This document shows positions 30,261-42,790 of a DNA stretch of 64,000 nucleotides, in pieces (position 1 is the first letter of the stretch; the number at the start of each line of letters is the position of its first letter). Position numbers and translations under genes: made by a program. The notes under the pieces are model-generated. The model saw only the letters and a program-made list of their open reading frames with translations. It was not told the origin of the DNA and did no database searches. Source of the DNA: Bostrychus sinensis (lineage: Eukaryota > Chordata > Actinopteri > Gobiiformes > Eleotridae); contig CM036243.1 of the NCBI GenBank assembly GCA_020698575.1, positions 3,297,649-3,361,648 of the forward strand, given 5' to 3'.

Positions 30261-32999
30261 TATATTATACATATAATTAATTTAAAGTACATAATAAATG
30301 TAAGGGCTCAGCAGTCCAGTGTGTGATCAGAGGTGTTACTGCTGTACTCGGTTGCAGTCTGATAAGATAACTCTGCCACATCCAAACTCAGAGGTGTCAG
30401 CTCCCTTCATCAGCTCAGGAACACACTGTGGTGAGGCTGGACTGTGCAGCACATCTCTGCTCCAACTCAGCACATTCAGAGTAAAGGGCAGCTGCTCTAA
30501 AGCACTGGCAGGTTTAACTGGAAACAGTCCTGGGACAGGGATAACTCAGAAATTGTAATACTACTTTAAAACTGTGGGATGACAAACTTGCAAGAACTGC
30601 ATTTTTGCATTTTATCATTTTCTCCCTCTCTGCTGCTGACTGGCAGTGGCAACAGTAAAAGCCAAGAAACCCAGACTTCCCTCTCCCCAGACACTTGCTT
30701 TAGCTGTTCCACAAGACGCCACAAACAACCTGGTAGTTAGAAACCCACAACCTGCTCCAGTGTCGCAGAGGAATGTCAGGTGACATCCAGAGAAGCAAAT
30801 CCTCCCCTAGTGCCATGTCACAGAGGAGCTTCCAGCTGCCTCAGTGACCAGTTTGTGAGATGCACAGTAAATTTCCAAGAGTAACTTTTACTCTATTCTG
30901 AGTGTATATGGTCCTTGACACTGGTGAACAATGCTACACATGACCTGACGTCTTAAAGGTGCAAGGATTTTAATTCACTCACTCCCATGAATGCACAAAA
31001 ACTTGAGTACTTCTTAAATGGCAGGTCTTGGGAACATTGCATTGCAGTTGTCATACTAAAAGCTTATTATTCGTTAAAGAAAATACTTATTTAATTATCA
31101 GTTGAATCGAATACAGAAATTAATTGTATTCCCGAAAATAAATTATATGGTCAGAGCCCAGTGCAGCACGATCAAGCTCATTTGATACTGTTTAGTCATG
31201 TTTGTCAGTTTGTGTTGTCAGTTAGTGTGATTCTTCTGATAACTTTATTTAACCCAAATGATAAAGCTGACAACACAGCAGCTGCTCTCATAATGCTAGT
31301 AATGCAGATGTAAAAAACAAACAATGAAAAATGGAGTGGCCCAGTGTCTAAAAAATTGAATAAACAAATGGTTGTTTTGTATTGTAAATGTTATTTATTT
31401 ATTATTTTTTGAAAACAAGATACTGTTAATGAAAAAAGAATGAATGAACTTAGAATAACATACTTTTTTAATGAAAAAAGAGACACTTCTTTCTGTTGGT
31501 ATTTAAACTGTAAATAAAACTAGAGCACAATATTTTCTGTTTTCGACCAAAAACGCTGGCACTGGCTGGCAACTTTCTGTGAAAATGCTGGCATGGAAAG
31601 AGTTAAGTCTGTGTCATTAACTGAAAAAACAAAACAAAGGTCAGGGCATCCAACATTTGTGTACTATGCTATGAAAATGTTAACAGGTTAATTAAACAGT
31701 AGTAGAACCCATCAGTAGTGGCACACTCAGAGACATGAGAATTTGAAAGTGGCAGAAAGTTTGCCGACCCCTGGCCTAAAGCTTATTATACACCCAGGTT
31801 ATAAATGGTCACGTTATAAAGTTAGACCTTTTGCATTAAGTATTTTTTGCACAATTTCTTTGTGAATTAAGGTTTTAATTTTCAAAAAATTCCATCACTT
31901 GCTTCTAATGTGATACTTCAATACTTCACATGAAATACACACACACACACACACACACATCTGACATCTGACACCTATGCATTGATGACCATTTCAGATC
32001 CAGCAAGACGTTATGATTAAAAAAAAGTTTTTGTATGATATTTTATTTTAGTTTTTGTATTTTTTTTTTTTTATTTTATATTTTGACACGTTGAATCTTT
32101 CTGTTCATATTTTGCATTCTTTAATAAATTTGTTACATTATAATATTGCTGTCAAAAATGTTCCTACTAAACACCAGATTATACACATTTTAAGCATCTA
32201 GAATTTTGATACTGAGTTATTTATATTAGTGTTGTTTCAGTAAGAAAATAAGTTATGTGGAATAAGGTTTTAGGCTATGGTGAGCTGACATAATCCTCTG
32301 AATTAATGGGAAACACAGGATATGTTTGAAGTAGACATCTCTGGCTCCAGTCAAAATAAAAAAAATCACTGATTCCTCTAATATCCTCAATTATACACGC
32401 CTCAAGCTCAGAAAACTCATATAACACAGAGATGAGCGTAACCCTCTGACCTGCGTGGATCTCCTCAGACCAAAGTCTGCTGGGTTGGTCATGGCTGGAG
32501 TAGATTTCAGAGAGGAGACAATGGGTTAAACGTGGCTGTATGTGCTGTGGAGGAGGTCAGAGGTCACAGCAGAGGGGTGGGACTGGAGGACGGGGGGAAC
32601 AAATGAGTGTGGAGCTTCCAGGAACGTGGAGTGAACGGTGCTTATACTGGGGGCATGCTGCGAGGTCAGAGGTTCTGCTCAGAGCTACAGAAACAGCTGA
32701 AATTGTGCAAAAAACTAACTTACAGGAAAGAAAACTCATTGGGTTATAGTAACAAGAAAGTATGTCTGTTTGCATGGATTAGCATGACTGGTGTAAAGAA
32801 AAGAAAGTTCAGTGAATCTGAAGTGGAAAAAGCTTGCACCTGAGGTGGAGTCAGACTTGGCTTTTATCTCCAAAGCACAGAAGATCAGTGTGAATAACAA
32901 TGTTAAACTATAATTACTAATGCATTGTTTTTTCAGCAATGGAGTAATCTAATTACTACAATGCCTCTACATTTACTAGTGGAAGAAGATGAATGATAA
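30261..32999. other. No gene seen; repeat debris
   Basis: No gene is recognised. The stretch contains a decayed Rex3-like piece at 30655-30860, a (CA)n tract at 31936-31960, a hAT-end-like word GTTTGCCGACCCCTGG at 31760-31775, and A/T tracts. Confidence 0.4.
30655..30860 (-). repeat. Probable Rex3 3' fragment, strongly decayed
   Basis: CCCAGACTTCCCTCTCCCCA and ACACTTGCTTTAGCTGTTCC match the start of the 3' region of the element at 19549-22855. Similarity fades downstream. Confidence 0.6.
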
Positions 33000-33170
33000 T
33001 GTTAATGTTTTTAAGAGCACGCTCAAGACCCACCTTTTAAATTTAGCTTTCTCCTAATATTTATTCATTTTATTCCTATTTATTCTATTCTCTTATTCTA
33101 TTTATATTCTATTTTATCCCATTCTTATTTATTCTGGTCTTTTATTCTGTTTATATTATTATTAGGTTTT
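33000..33170 (+). repeat. LINE 3' tail fragment
   Basis: The frame at about 33008 reads VFKSTLKTHLLNLAFS followed by a stop, matching the extreme C-terminus of Rex1/L2-type LINE proteins. A TTTATTCTATTC-rich tail follows. Nothing upstream is retained. Confidence 0.6.
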
Positions 33171-33179
33171 ATCTCCAGT

Positions 33180-33985
33180 AGTGATGGGAGTATTGATACT
33201 GTGGTATTGATAATATCGATACTCTCACAATACTCATTTGGGTATCGAGTACTTGAATAAAATATCGATACTAATTAATAATTAATAATAATAATAAATA
33301 ATTAATGTAAAATAATCACTTTGTGATTGATTGATTTTATTTGTTTTTGAATGATGAATGAAGAAAGTTATCTTTAGAAACACAAGTTACTGTAAAAAAT
33401 AAAAAAAAATGTTTGGGGTTTTTAATGTACATTTTTAGTTTTATATAAAGATAAATGTCAATGTCCAAATCCTGGGGTTCATGTGTGTCACTGTTCCCCC
33501 GAGTCATGGTTTCATTAATGTGGGCATGACTGATGTGGGCTGTACCATGTTATAAATTGAATGTGAGTACAGCTGAATGTTTATTTATACAATTTTCTTC
33601 CTTCAAGAACACACAGTTTACATCTTTTTGCAATTTTTTGCATATTTTTTATTAACCCTGCCATACAATGTTCATTTAAAGTGACATTTGTAGATCATCA
33701 TCTCAAAGATTGGCAATGCAGTTGTAGAACAAAAGCAAAAATGTAAAAATAAACAATTTGGCCATTATGTAAAAGATATTTTTAACTGTCAATAACTCAG
33801 CTGTACCATTGTCATCAGTAAAACTAATATTTGATTTAAACATTCTTGGGACACATGTGGGTCATATTTATGAAATATAAAAAATATATCCTGCTCATAG
33901 CAACTTTAAACTTTACAGAATAACAAAAATCAAGGCACACACAAAAAAAAAAAAAAAAAAAAGCACACACACACATCACAAACAG
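33180..33985. other. Repeat-like GATATCGATAC block and AT-rich sequence
   Basis: 33190-33270 contains inverted words around GTATTGATA, ATATCGATAC and GGTATCGAG, like those at 2280-2640. The rest has no recognisable content, apart from an A20 tract near 33943. Confidence 0.4.
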
Positions 33986-34090
33986 GGCTTGACATTATTA
34001 CGAGGCAGCTGGCTAAATGCTGGTAGATTTCCATTTTGGCCAGTAATGCTTTTAGTCTCACTAGCCACTTTGGAGCTCCTTAATTCATTT
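33986..34090. repeat. Truncated relative of the 18485 hAT MITE
   Basis: It begins CAGGGCTTGACATTA and continues with TGGCTAAATGCTGGTAGATT, TTTCCATTTTGGCCAGTA and ACTAGCCACTTTGG. These words recur in inverse in the right part of 18485-18985. Confidence 0.75.
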
Positions 34091-34319
34091 TGCTATGTTT
34101 GAGTGACCACCTAACTTAGTACAGAGTAATTCATCATAATCTGAAAAAAAAAACATATATTAGGATAGACCACATGCAAAAAGTTCACATTTATTCTGCC
34201 TAAACCTATTTCCCACATATGATAAATCTAGTCTAGATCATTTTAAGAAGTTACATTTTTAACCAATGGTCATTCACTGACGGGAGTGAGCGCGATAAAA
34301 TGCAGTCCTTTTTATCTTA

Positions 34320-34685
34320 AAGGGGCTGTTTTACAACCTTTATAAACATTTGCAAATGCCATAAAGAAACAGGTGAACAGACCAGCAGAGGGCAGCAGAG
34401 TGCAGCTCTGTTACTGTCTTTTAAATAGGAAAAGAGTCCTTCACTTCCTTAATAAGTTTTTTATGATGCAGCTTAATACAAAATAGAAAATGTCTGCAAG
34501 GAATCAGTGGAAACAGCTGTACACTGTTTTGTTGGATTTTTTTGTTTGTTTTTTTGTTTAATGAATGAATGAGAGCAGACTGAGGCCTCAGAAACTCAGT
34601 GCCAGAGACTACATGGTTAGTCAAACATGTGTGAATGAAACAAAACACAACAAAACACAAGTTGATTTGTCAGAATATAGACCCT
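34320..34685 (-). mobile_element. TTAA-flanked MITE copy
   Basis: A 366-bp segment bounded by TTAA at 34316-34319 and 34686-34689. Left end AGGGGCTGTTTTAC, right end in inverse AAGGGTCTATATTCTG. It shares CAAACATGTGTGAATGAAAC with the 9205-9503 copy and, in inverse, with 38485-38903. Confidence 0.75.
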
Positions 34686-34689
34686 TTAA

Positions 34690-35444
34690 AGGCATCTGAT
34701 TACGTGTGGCAATGTTCACCAGTGTCATGGTGCTGTGTTTTGGTTTTTTTTTTTTTTTAGAAGGAGTTAACCTGACAGAACTAAACCAAAGAGGGACACT
34801 TGGAGAAGACCATGCATTGTCTGCCCCAGGACTTAGTGAAGTGACCCAGGACCGGGCCCAAAGCACTACCACTCATTATACCCACTAGTAAGCCAGAGGA
34901 GCGTGTGAATCCACTTTGTTCTTCCATGCTGTGTAGGTTAAGACCATTCAAACCTGAGAAAGTGTGTTCCCTACCACCAGACATGTTGACCTCTGACCTC
35001 CGGCCTCATTCATTTCCTCCTCCTCTCCTGTTATTGTACCCTAACCTCTGTCCCGTTCTGTGTGTTTGTCTGAGGATCTCTGTTTGTCCAAAATAATCCA
35101 GACTTATTATGTGTCCGCTGGCTGACGTCCAAATGAAACAACCACCCATTCTTCGGCTCTTCCAGTCCGTTCATCTCCCGTTCATGCCCTGGACCTGGCA
35201 GTATGTACAGTTTGACGTATAGTGTTCTTTGAAGCAGAGCTGATCCAGAGGGAGTTTTAGTGGACCTTGTGGTGAAAGGTTGCATGGAACCATGGGAAAA
35301 GGTAACGACAGGAAGAAAAACACTGGACAAAATTATTTCTAATGGCCAAACACTTTCAGGACAGTTTACTTAAGTGTGTAGAACTGTGGAAAACTCATTA
35401 TGTCCTTGTTAGTTTTTATGAGTGTAGCCTAAAGTCATGGGTTT
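34690..35444. other. No gene seen
   Basis: Unassigned. A T tract lies at 34745-34759. There are no recognisable coding motifs. Confidence 0.35.
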
Positions 35445-36106
35445 GTGAACCTTTCATTCAACTGATATTTGTTTGAGAAACAAAAATGAAAAAATGAAAA
35501 AACTGTTAATTTTTCCTTTTTTTTATGTATAAAGAAAAAACATAATGGTTTGATTTTTCATTTTTTTTCATTTGATGCTTAGTACAAAAAATGAACATTT
35601 GAGGACCCTGTTCGGGGACGTAATTCAATATTTTATTTTTATTTAATCATTTTACGTGACCCGGAAGTTGATCCTGTGTGGCCTGTGTAGCATACACTTA
35701 ATTGTCACAACAGTGACAGTTAAAGCTTTGCTTGACTTCCTCTCAGATTTAGTTAGATCAATGGTTCTCCACTTTTTAGAGCTGCGACCCTCAGATAACA
35801 TTTGCTGATATTCGCAACCATCCACCCTCTCGCTTTCTGTGGTACTGAAAGTAAAAGTGCAGCAAAAGACCAACAGACCACATAATTTTTTTTATTGTTT
35901 TAAATTAAAATCTGGCTTTAAATGGCTCATATTAAATTACATCCAGAGCCGATCCTCAAATGTTCATTTTTTATACTAAGCATCAAATTGAAAAATGAAA
36001 AATCAAACTGTTATTTGTTTTTTTTAACATTCAAAAACAAAAAAAATTAAAAAAAAGAAACATTTTTGACGAAAATCAATTGAACGAAAGGTACATGGAC
36101 CGTCAT
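35445..36106. mobile_element. Foldback element with ~160-bp inverted arms
   Basis: The left arm 35445-35612 and right arm 35945-36106 are inverted copies. The left reads ACCTTTCATTCAACTGATAT and later TTTGATGCTTAGTACAAAAA and ATGAACATTTGAGGA. The right in inverse reads ACCTTTCGTTCAATTGATTT, TTTGATGCTTAGTATAAAAA and ATGAACATTTGAGGA. The spacer (about 330 bp) has no coding content. No TSD was identified. Confidence 0.85.
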
Positions 36107-36477
36107 GTTTAGACTTCAGTCATCACCACATTGATTTTATACTGTTTACTCCCATTGCATTACATCAAGAAGAGCCACAAGAACAATAACCATGTAAGTG
36201 CTAAAAACCTTCCTCAAATGAGTTCAGAGGGCTCATTTTCTCATAAGCGGTCATTATGTGCATAAATGTCCTTTTCCTCTACCAGAGCCATGTCTGCAGC
36301 TGCTGCCCCCTAGTGTCACAGGCAGGGATTCCTATGTGTAGCCAGATCTCAGGTATTATATGTATTATGTATGGAGGCATATCTTGATAATAGCTCTATA
36401 GCAGATATTTTTGTTTGAGATTAGCCTGGCATTAAGGAAGACAGAATGGAAATTAGTGGTTGGTGGTGTGTAACAAC
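36107..36477. other. No gene seen
   Basis: Unassigned sequence without recognised features. Confidence 0.35.
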
Positions 36478-37005
36478 CAACGTAAAACCAATAACGTAAA
36501 AATGGCCAATAATGTAATACCTGCCAATAACATCATCATTTTGGCAATTTTAAATGTAATAAAACCAATAACATAATAACTTTCCAATAATGTAATAACA
36601 TATATGAGCCAATAACAGAGACACTGAAAAAAAAATAAAAAGTCTCTTGGATAAGAGACAAAACATCTAAAACTCTACAAACCAAGTCCTGCTGATTTAT
36701 TTTTAATGTTTTTTTGTTGTGATTTAGATTGGATTGCTGAGATAACCTGGCAAAAGCCAGATTGATATAACGTTGGCAAAGAGTTGCTAATGTTATATCA
36801 ATCTGGAATGGCTCCTGTTGAAAACATTTGTGAAGGGGTGGGACTTTCAGTAGAATGCTTGAAGGTGATTGGATAAGGCGCCAGTTTCATTGCTAAACAA
36901 CCAACTGCTACGACAGTAAAACAACACAATAAAGGCTTTGTTAGGAGATTTTTACTATTTTGTGAATGTAGAGCAACAGACCTTACGTTTTATCTCTAAA
37001 AGCAG

Positions 37006-37070
<65 letters not shown>

Positions 37071-37525
37071 GGCAAACCTAAAACCCACCCACTCACAGCA
37101 ATACTGTCACTGACCCAAACAAATCAGTGGTAGCCTGAAGATGGATTTCATGAGTTTGTGAGCTGCTGCGCAAAGTAATGACTAAGAGTCTTTACAGACA
37201 AACCTAAGCAAATCAATAATATTCTAAACAGAACATTTTGTTCAACAAAAATTCTCAAACTGGCTCTACAGTCAAAATTTACTATGCCTACCATTAAACC
37301 TATTTCTGATGAGCAAACTGCAAAAAAACAGCAAAAATAAATAAATACAAATTAACATAAAAACAAAAACATCTTATTTCCAAAAGAGTGAGTTTTATTG
37401 ATGTATTATTATATTATAGGCTGCAGACAGTTATTACAATTTCAAAGGATTTTGTTAATACTAAGCCAATAATTGAATAACCAACCAATAACATTACATT
37501 ATTGGCAAGTTATTACATTTTTGGC
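36478..37525. repeat. CCAATAATGTAATAA-rich repeat, possible MITE
   Basis: Degenerate copies of CCAATAAYGTAATA are clustered at 36478-36615. They recur in both orientations at 37440-37520 (ACATTACATTATTGG), suggesting inverted subterminal repeats around a ~1-kb unit. The interior contains a Penelope-terminus-like motif at about 36640-36700 and a long GTT tract. Confidence 0.45.
37005..37071. repeat. (GTT)n microsatellite, about 22 perfect units
   Basis: An uninterrupted GTT tract of about 67 bp, the longest perfect simple repeat in the window. Confidence 0.95.
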
Positions 37526-38283
37526 TTTGCTGGTCCTAAGTCTGGATAAATGTGTAGCTGCAGAAGGGCATCCGGAGTAAAACCAGTAGGAAAGGGAGCT
37601 TTTGAATGGTACTTTCTTTTATGGCGAGGCCAAATACATAAGGGATTGGCCCACTTGATATGTAAAAAGCTTGGATACCCCTGGTTTAAATATTGTGCAG
37701 TGAGGTCTTGTGTTTTTCTATGTGGACTCCAGCTCAGAGACACTGAGTCTCCTCAGTGGACAGTGCAGACAGTGGAGACAGAGGCTGGCTGGTATGTACT
37801 TTGCAGATTGTAGATAGGCCTTAATCATCTCACATGCTCTCTGATAATCTGCTTTGAGTCAGCAGCTGCCTGGTCATCCGTGAAGTTTTATTCTTGTTTT
37901 TGATTCATCATATGATACAGGCCGGGGTGTAAGCCTGGCACCACACACTCTGAGCTGCTCCAAGCACCAACAGCTACACATGTAAGGATAATATACGTGA
38001 GACAGATTACACTGAAACAGACAAGACCTCATGAGGACTTTTTATCTGTAAAATAAATCTTTCTTTGGTCCCAATGGTTGGATTATTACATTTTACCAAC
38101 TCAAACTTTATTGTCCTTAAAATAGAGCTATAGTGACGAGTTTGCAGTACCTGAGAAGAAAAGAGGTATAAACACATTCTTGTTTTATCATTACTCCCCA
38201 GTGAGATAGGACATTATTAATAATTATTAAAAATAGGTATGATGGTGATGTGTTGTTGGTGGCACTTCTATTGTAAGGAGTAA
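37526..38283. other. No gene seen
   Basis: Unassigned sequence with no recognised motif. Confidence 0.35.
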
Positions 38284-38395
38284 TTCAATTCAGTTTTATT
38301 TCTGTAGCCCAGTATCACAACAAAAGTCATCTCAAAGGGCTTCACAAACAGTTAACCAAACACAAACACACAATCAGACTTAACACAGCCCACTT
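38284..38395. repeat. Second copy of the 8485 LINE-tail-like repeat
   Basis: AATTCAATTCAGTTTTATTT, then GCCCAGTATCACAACAAAAG, CTCAAAGGGCTTCACA and ACACACAATCAGACTTAACA are shared with 8485-8600. The copy breaks off after about 110 bp. Confidence 0.8.
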
Positions 38396-38484
38396 TGCCT
38401 CCAGTGTCTGTGTACACTTGTGTATGAATGTGTGAGTGCTTGTGCGTGAATGGATGAATAGTTCCTTGATGCAAAGTGTTTTAA

Positions 38485-38903
38485 AGGTTCCCTATTGTGC
38501 TCATTTTTTTTTTTTTTTCTTTTTTAGCTTTTAACCATGTTATGTCTCCTCTTTAGAAACATGCCTGGAGTAGTATTTTGTCTCATTCATGTGTTTGAGT
38601 AATCATGTATGCTGAGGCACTGCCCTTCTCAAGAGCTCAAAACGCTTGGCCTCACGGTGCTACGGCCTGCTGTGAATTTGTAAATCCCATACATCATCCC
38701 TGGACTCATTCATCTCAGCGCTTAAACCACCATCACAGGTCATTTATCTATCTCTCAGCGTCCTGTTGCTATGAACTGTGCTAAATAGCCATTCCCCACC
38801 GGTGCCAGCAGGGGGCGACAGACACCTAATCCAACCTGAAATACTAATGCAAAGGAGTCTAACACTATTTCAAAAAGCCTGAAAAACGTAGGCTATGGGA
38901 ACT
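38485..38903 (+). mobile_element. TTAA-flanked MITE, best-preserved copy
   Basis: A 419-bp element between TTAA at 38481-38484 and 38904-38907. Left end AGGTTCCCTATTGTG; right end in inverse AGTTCCCATAGCCTACG. TTAA TSDs are typical of piggyBac- and Kolobok-type transposons. The interior has a T tract and AGTAGTATTTTGTCTCATTC, shared with copies at 9205 and 34320. Confidence 0.8.
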
Positions 38904-38907
38904 TTAA

Positions 38908-39904
38908 AATGAGTTTTTGTTGATATAAATAGTCTAGTAATGGACCCCAGTGGCTTACATTAGTGCCCTTACATCACAGAGCTACTAAAGTACTGAGACC
39001 ACCCACAGTCTGTCAGATCAGAGCCTCCGTCCCAAGCTCAAGCAAGTATTTTAATGAAAATCACATGAGTGTACAATCCCGCTCACACAGATTGACAGAC
39101 CCTCGCTACACATGACCTCAACTCAGTCTCAAACCGGAGACTGCAGTTGGCTTCACTGCAAACACATGCATCAGGTTTATTCTGGGGATTTTTAATTGTG
39201 ATGGTAAATGAGTATTGGAGCAGAAATCCCATGAGAGATGTGGTGGTGGTGGAAAGTACCCAGCACTGGAGGGCTAGACACGAGACTTCAGAAGAATAAT
39301 GAGATAAAGAACAGACAGAGGAACAGAGAGGGGAGCCAAGACTGTTAGCTAAAAAGGATTAAGGTATGAGTAAACTAGAAAAGTAAATTAACTGTCTGAA
39401 TTATCTGCCCTGGAGTTAAAAATGTGTTTGATAGTGAGTAGACAAAACCTTAGCTCTCAGTAGCAGTCAGCTGAGAGATCAACTGGGAGCCAGCTATATA
39501 GAAGAACACTGTACACACTGCAGTACACAAAAATACCAGTCGTTAAAATAATGTTAATATGTTTATTTTTGTATGTATTTAATTTTTTTTCTTTATTATA
39601 TTTAATCTATTCAGATTGTATTTATTTTTATTATTTGTTTGTTTATTAACAGTTCTTTTGAGCATACACATATTGGCAATAGATGTGAATGGACAAGATA
39701 CAGGCTAAGCCCAGTTCACTCCTTTTATGTCAGTAGCCCCCTTCAGGTCGCTAACAAAGGGAATCTATTGACAAAACTTGATCATGTTCAGTATTTTTCG
39801 ACTTTCTGTTTGGATATTTCTTTTAAAAAATACTGTTGGACTGCACGTTGTCTTCATATGCAGTCTTAATTAGGAAAAGTAGGGGGAAAAAGTACAATTT
39901 CAAT
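38908..39904. other. No gene seen
   Basis: Unassigned sequence; no coding motifs recognised. Confidence 0.35.
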
Positions 39905-40240
39905 GCTGCATCAATCCATCTTCTTTTCTTCGGCTTATTAGGGTCTGGGTCGCAGGAGCAGCAGTCTATGCAGGGACGCCCAGACTTCCCTCTCAACAGA
40001 CCGGGGGAATCTTGAGGCGTCCCCAGGCCAGCCGAGAGACAGTCCCTCTAGCGTGTCCCAGGTCTTCTGCAGGGCTTCCTCCTGGTGGGATGCCAGGTGA
40101 CCTTAGCTAGCTCTTTTCAATGTACAGGAGCAGTGGCTCTATTCTGAATTCCTTCCTGGTAACTGTGCTATCCACAAAACACACAAGGACAGGTTGGGTG
40201 AACTCCCTACAAACCCTTGAGCACCTGATTACTGCAATAC
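39905..40240 (-). repeat. Rex3 3' fragment, decayed
   Basis: On the plus strand CATCTTCTTTTCTTCGGCTT, GCCCAGACTTCCCTCT, GGCGTCCCCAGGCCAGCC and GAGAGACAGTCCCTCTAGCG correspond in order to the 3' part of the 19549-22855 element. Internal deletions then bring in CACAAAACACACAAGGACAGG. Confidence 0.8.
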
Positions 40241-41104
40241 ACAGTAAAAGCCTATACTTGCATCAGTAAATGTCATGGCTCTTATATCTTCATTCTTCGA
40301 TTGTTCCCAGATTGTTTACAAAGTGTTTCTTTAAATACTCAGTTTCTTGCTCATGTGTTTTTTAAACCAACATCCGTTCTAATCAGTGTCACATTGTGGA
40401 GCAGAATCCCCTGGAACTGCCGTTGAAGCCACAGACCCTGACCTGGGACATCACGTCTGCCCCTCCTGCTGCTGCTTCTTCTTCTGTGGTTTACACTCAT
40501 CTCTGAGGAAAGGAGGGAAAACACAATCAATCTGCAGGAGAGACCACAACTCACCGCAGATGATCTTGTGTTCATTTAGTGATAAAAGAGATGTTTGAAG
40601 TGCAAGAATGCATGCGTGTGTGGAGGTTAGGCAGAGAAAGGAAGTGCAGAAAGGGTCTGATGATGCTTGGAAAATGGTGACCTTGCACTCTGAAGGCTGC
40701 AGCATGTGGAAGATGAGAAACAAAACCAATGGAAAATAAAACCAAAACAATAACATGAGACTAAAAGAACCCCCTACTTCTCTGAATCTCCTTTAAACTA
40801 TGCAACTTTCCCCTTTGTTAAACAATTTCAGACTCAGTGGAATGGTTAAATGAGTTTTTTCAAGGTGAATACAACCCCCGGCACCTTCCCCTGACATATC
40901 TTGGTGAAGAACCAGCTTTGCAAGAATTGAAGCACTGACCTGGTGTCCCTGAAGTCTCAGCAATGGCTTTATTTCTTTGATGTTGAGCAGCCAAAAGCCA
41001 GAGAAAACCTTGGTGCAGATACAAGAAGGAGAAAACTAGACTCAAGCTGAGCCAAGGGTCACACAGGGGTCACACAGGGGTCAACCGGACTGGTGTGTTT
41101 TTAC
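40241..41104. other. No gene seen
   Basis: Unassigned. No reading frame with recognisable domains on either strand. Confidence 0.35.
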
Positions 41105-41200
41105 CACAGTGCTTTACTCGGAAATGTAGGGGGAGCTTTGTAGAGAAAAATGCGACCAAAACAAAGAAAAAATGAGCTAAGTTGCATAGTTCCACTTTAA
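41105..41200. repeat. Short dispersed repeat shared with 53513-53605
   Basis: GTGCTTTACTCGGAAATGTA and GGGGGAGCTTTG, through to GTTCCACTTTAA, recur at 53513-53605 with about 80 percent similarity by eye. Confidence 0.7.
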
Positions 41201-41659
41201 GTCACATTATACAAGGTCTTTATCTCCCTGTTGAAAGGTCAGATGTCTTGGAGAATGTCTTCAGAATCAACAAGTGCACAATTGCCATTGGAAAATACTA
41301 AACACAGCAACAACAACAACAACAACAACAAAAACTGGTTTAGGTAAATGGTAAAGGCAGAGGTCTGCTCCAAACAGAGAGCTTTCTAAACCTGGAGTCT
41401 GGCGAGGCTCAAAGAAGACATATACATCTAAAGCTAATAATTTACATGAATATGCATTGACCTGTGCCGCTGTATAGCGGCCTTCTCAGGAGTGGCTCAA
41501 CTACCAAAATTACAACAGGAGCGCATCAACGTATCATGCAGTTAATAGCCCAGGTCCTGATGCAGCAAAGCAGCCCCAGAGCAGCTCACAACCAAATAAA
41601 CACAGTATTTCATGAAATGAAATATTTCATGAAATACTGTGTTAGTTTTAGATCACATG

Positions 41660-41960
41660 TAGGGAGTACACACCTTCCAAAAAGTTCAACTTGCCCCAAA
41701 GGTCTTGAGGATCATCCTGTCTCTTTCTTATTGTAGAATCATGGACACTGACCTTAGCTGACATGTGGTGAGTTCTGCAGTTCTTTCAAATGTTCTGGCA
41801 TCTTTTGGGACTTCCTGGATGAGGCGTTGTTGCGCTCAGGTCAATCCTGGGAAGGTTCACCACTGTTCCAAGTCTTTTCCATTTGTGGATAATGGCTCTC
41901 ACCAGGGTTTACAGAATCCCAGGGCTGTAGAAATTGCTTTGTAACCCTTTCCCTTTACTC
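41660..41960 (-). pseudogene. Tc1-like transposase N-terminal fragment
   Basis: Minus-strand words GKGYKAISTALG, then an IIHKW-like segment, TVVNLPR-like sequence, QQRLIQEVPKDARTFER and LRSVSMILQ correspond in order to the paired-like helix-turn-helix region of fish Tc1-like transposases. Frames shift several times and the catalytic domain is absent. Confidence 0.65.
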
Positions 41961-42479
41961 AGTTTTCCAAAAAATGTGGTTAATCGCAGTTAACACATGA
42001 TTTAACAAGGAGTGCACTTTCTTTTGCATATAGGCTCAAGAAGATTTGGATAGATACTTCTTTTAATAAATGAAATAATCCTTCTAAAATTACATTTTGT
42101 ATTGAATCTGGTTATTTTTGTCTAATAATATAAAGTGTTTGATGATCAGAAACATTTAAATGTGACTAATTTGCAAAAATATAAGAAATCCAAAAGGGTG
42201 CATTATACTTTTTCTTGGCTCTCTAAATATCCTGTATGTGTGGCAGAATAAAACAAAAACATAAAAGAGTTCTTAAATTGATAACCTTCATATGTAAACA
42301 AAAACACATAATTTTTTGGGCAAGGCATACACATGGAACAACTGGACAGATGAAAGGTTTCTCTTCTGTGTGAGTTTTTATATGCCTTTAAAATTTCTTA
42401 TTTTAACTGGGCATTTTTTACTTCCTAATGCACAGAGTCAAATACTTGACATCTGTCATGCAGACTTTTTCCCCATATA
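41961..42479. other. No gene seen
   Basis: AT-rich and unassigned. Confidence 0.35.
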
Positions 42480-42790
42480 GTGGAGTGGCTTAATAAAAAA
42501 AAAAAAATGTTCAGTTGATGATACAAGCGTGAAATTTTGCTGAAATCTATATTATACACTAGATTCTCAGAAAAAGTTCTAGTTCTAACTCAAAATGACT
42601 ATTCTGCTGTCATTTCCCTCCACTAATTGTTACCTGCAGGCACTGTGGGATTGAAATGACTGCCTCTCATGTGAATAGAAAACTTCCCCATTTCATCAGC
42701 TTCAAATTAACCCCAACGAGACCTCTGTATCTTCAACAGATCTTGAGTAATTCTTATGTTCATAAATGTGGGGGCACACTTAAGTACAGT
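42480..42790. repeat. Dispersed repeat shared with Fringe intron 4
   Basis: GTTCAGTTGATGATACAAG, then GTGAAATTTTGCTGA, TTATACACTAGA, ACTATTCTGCTG, CCACTAATTGTTAC and CACTGTGGGATTGAAAT recur in the same order at 60695-61285. There the middle is interrupted by about 380 bp of extra sequence. Confidence 0.8.
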
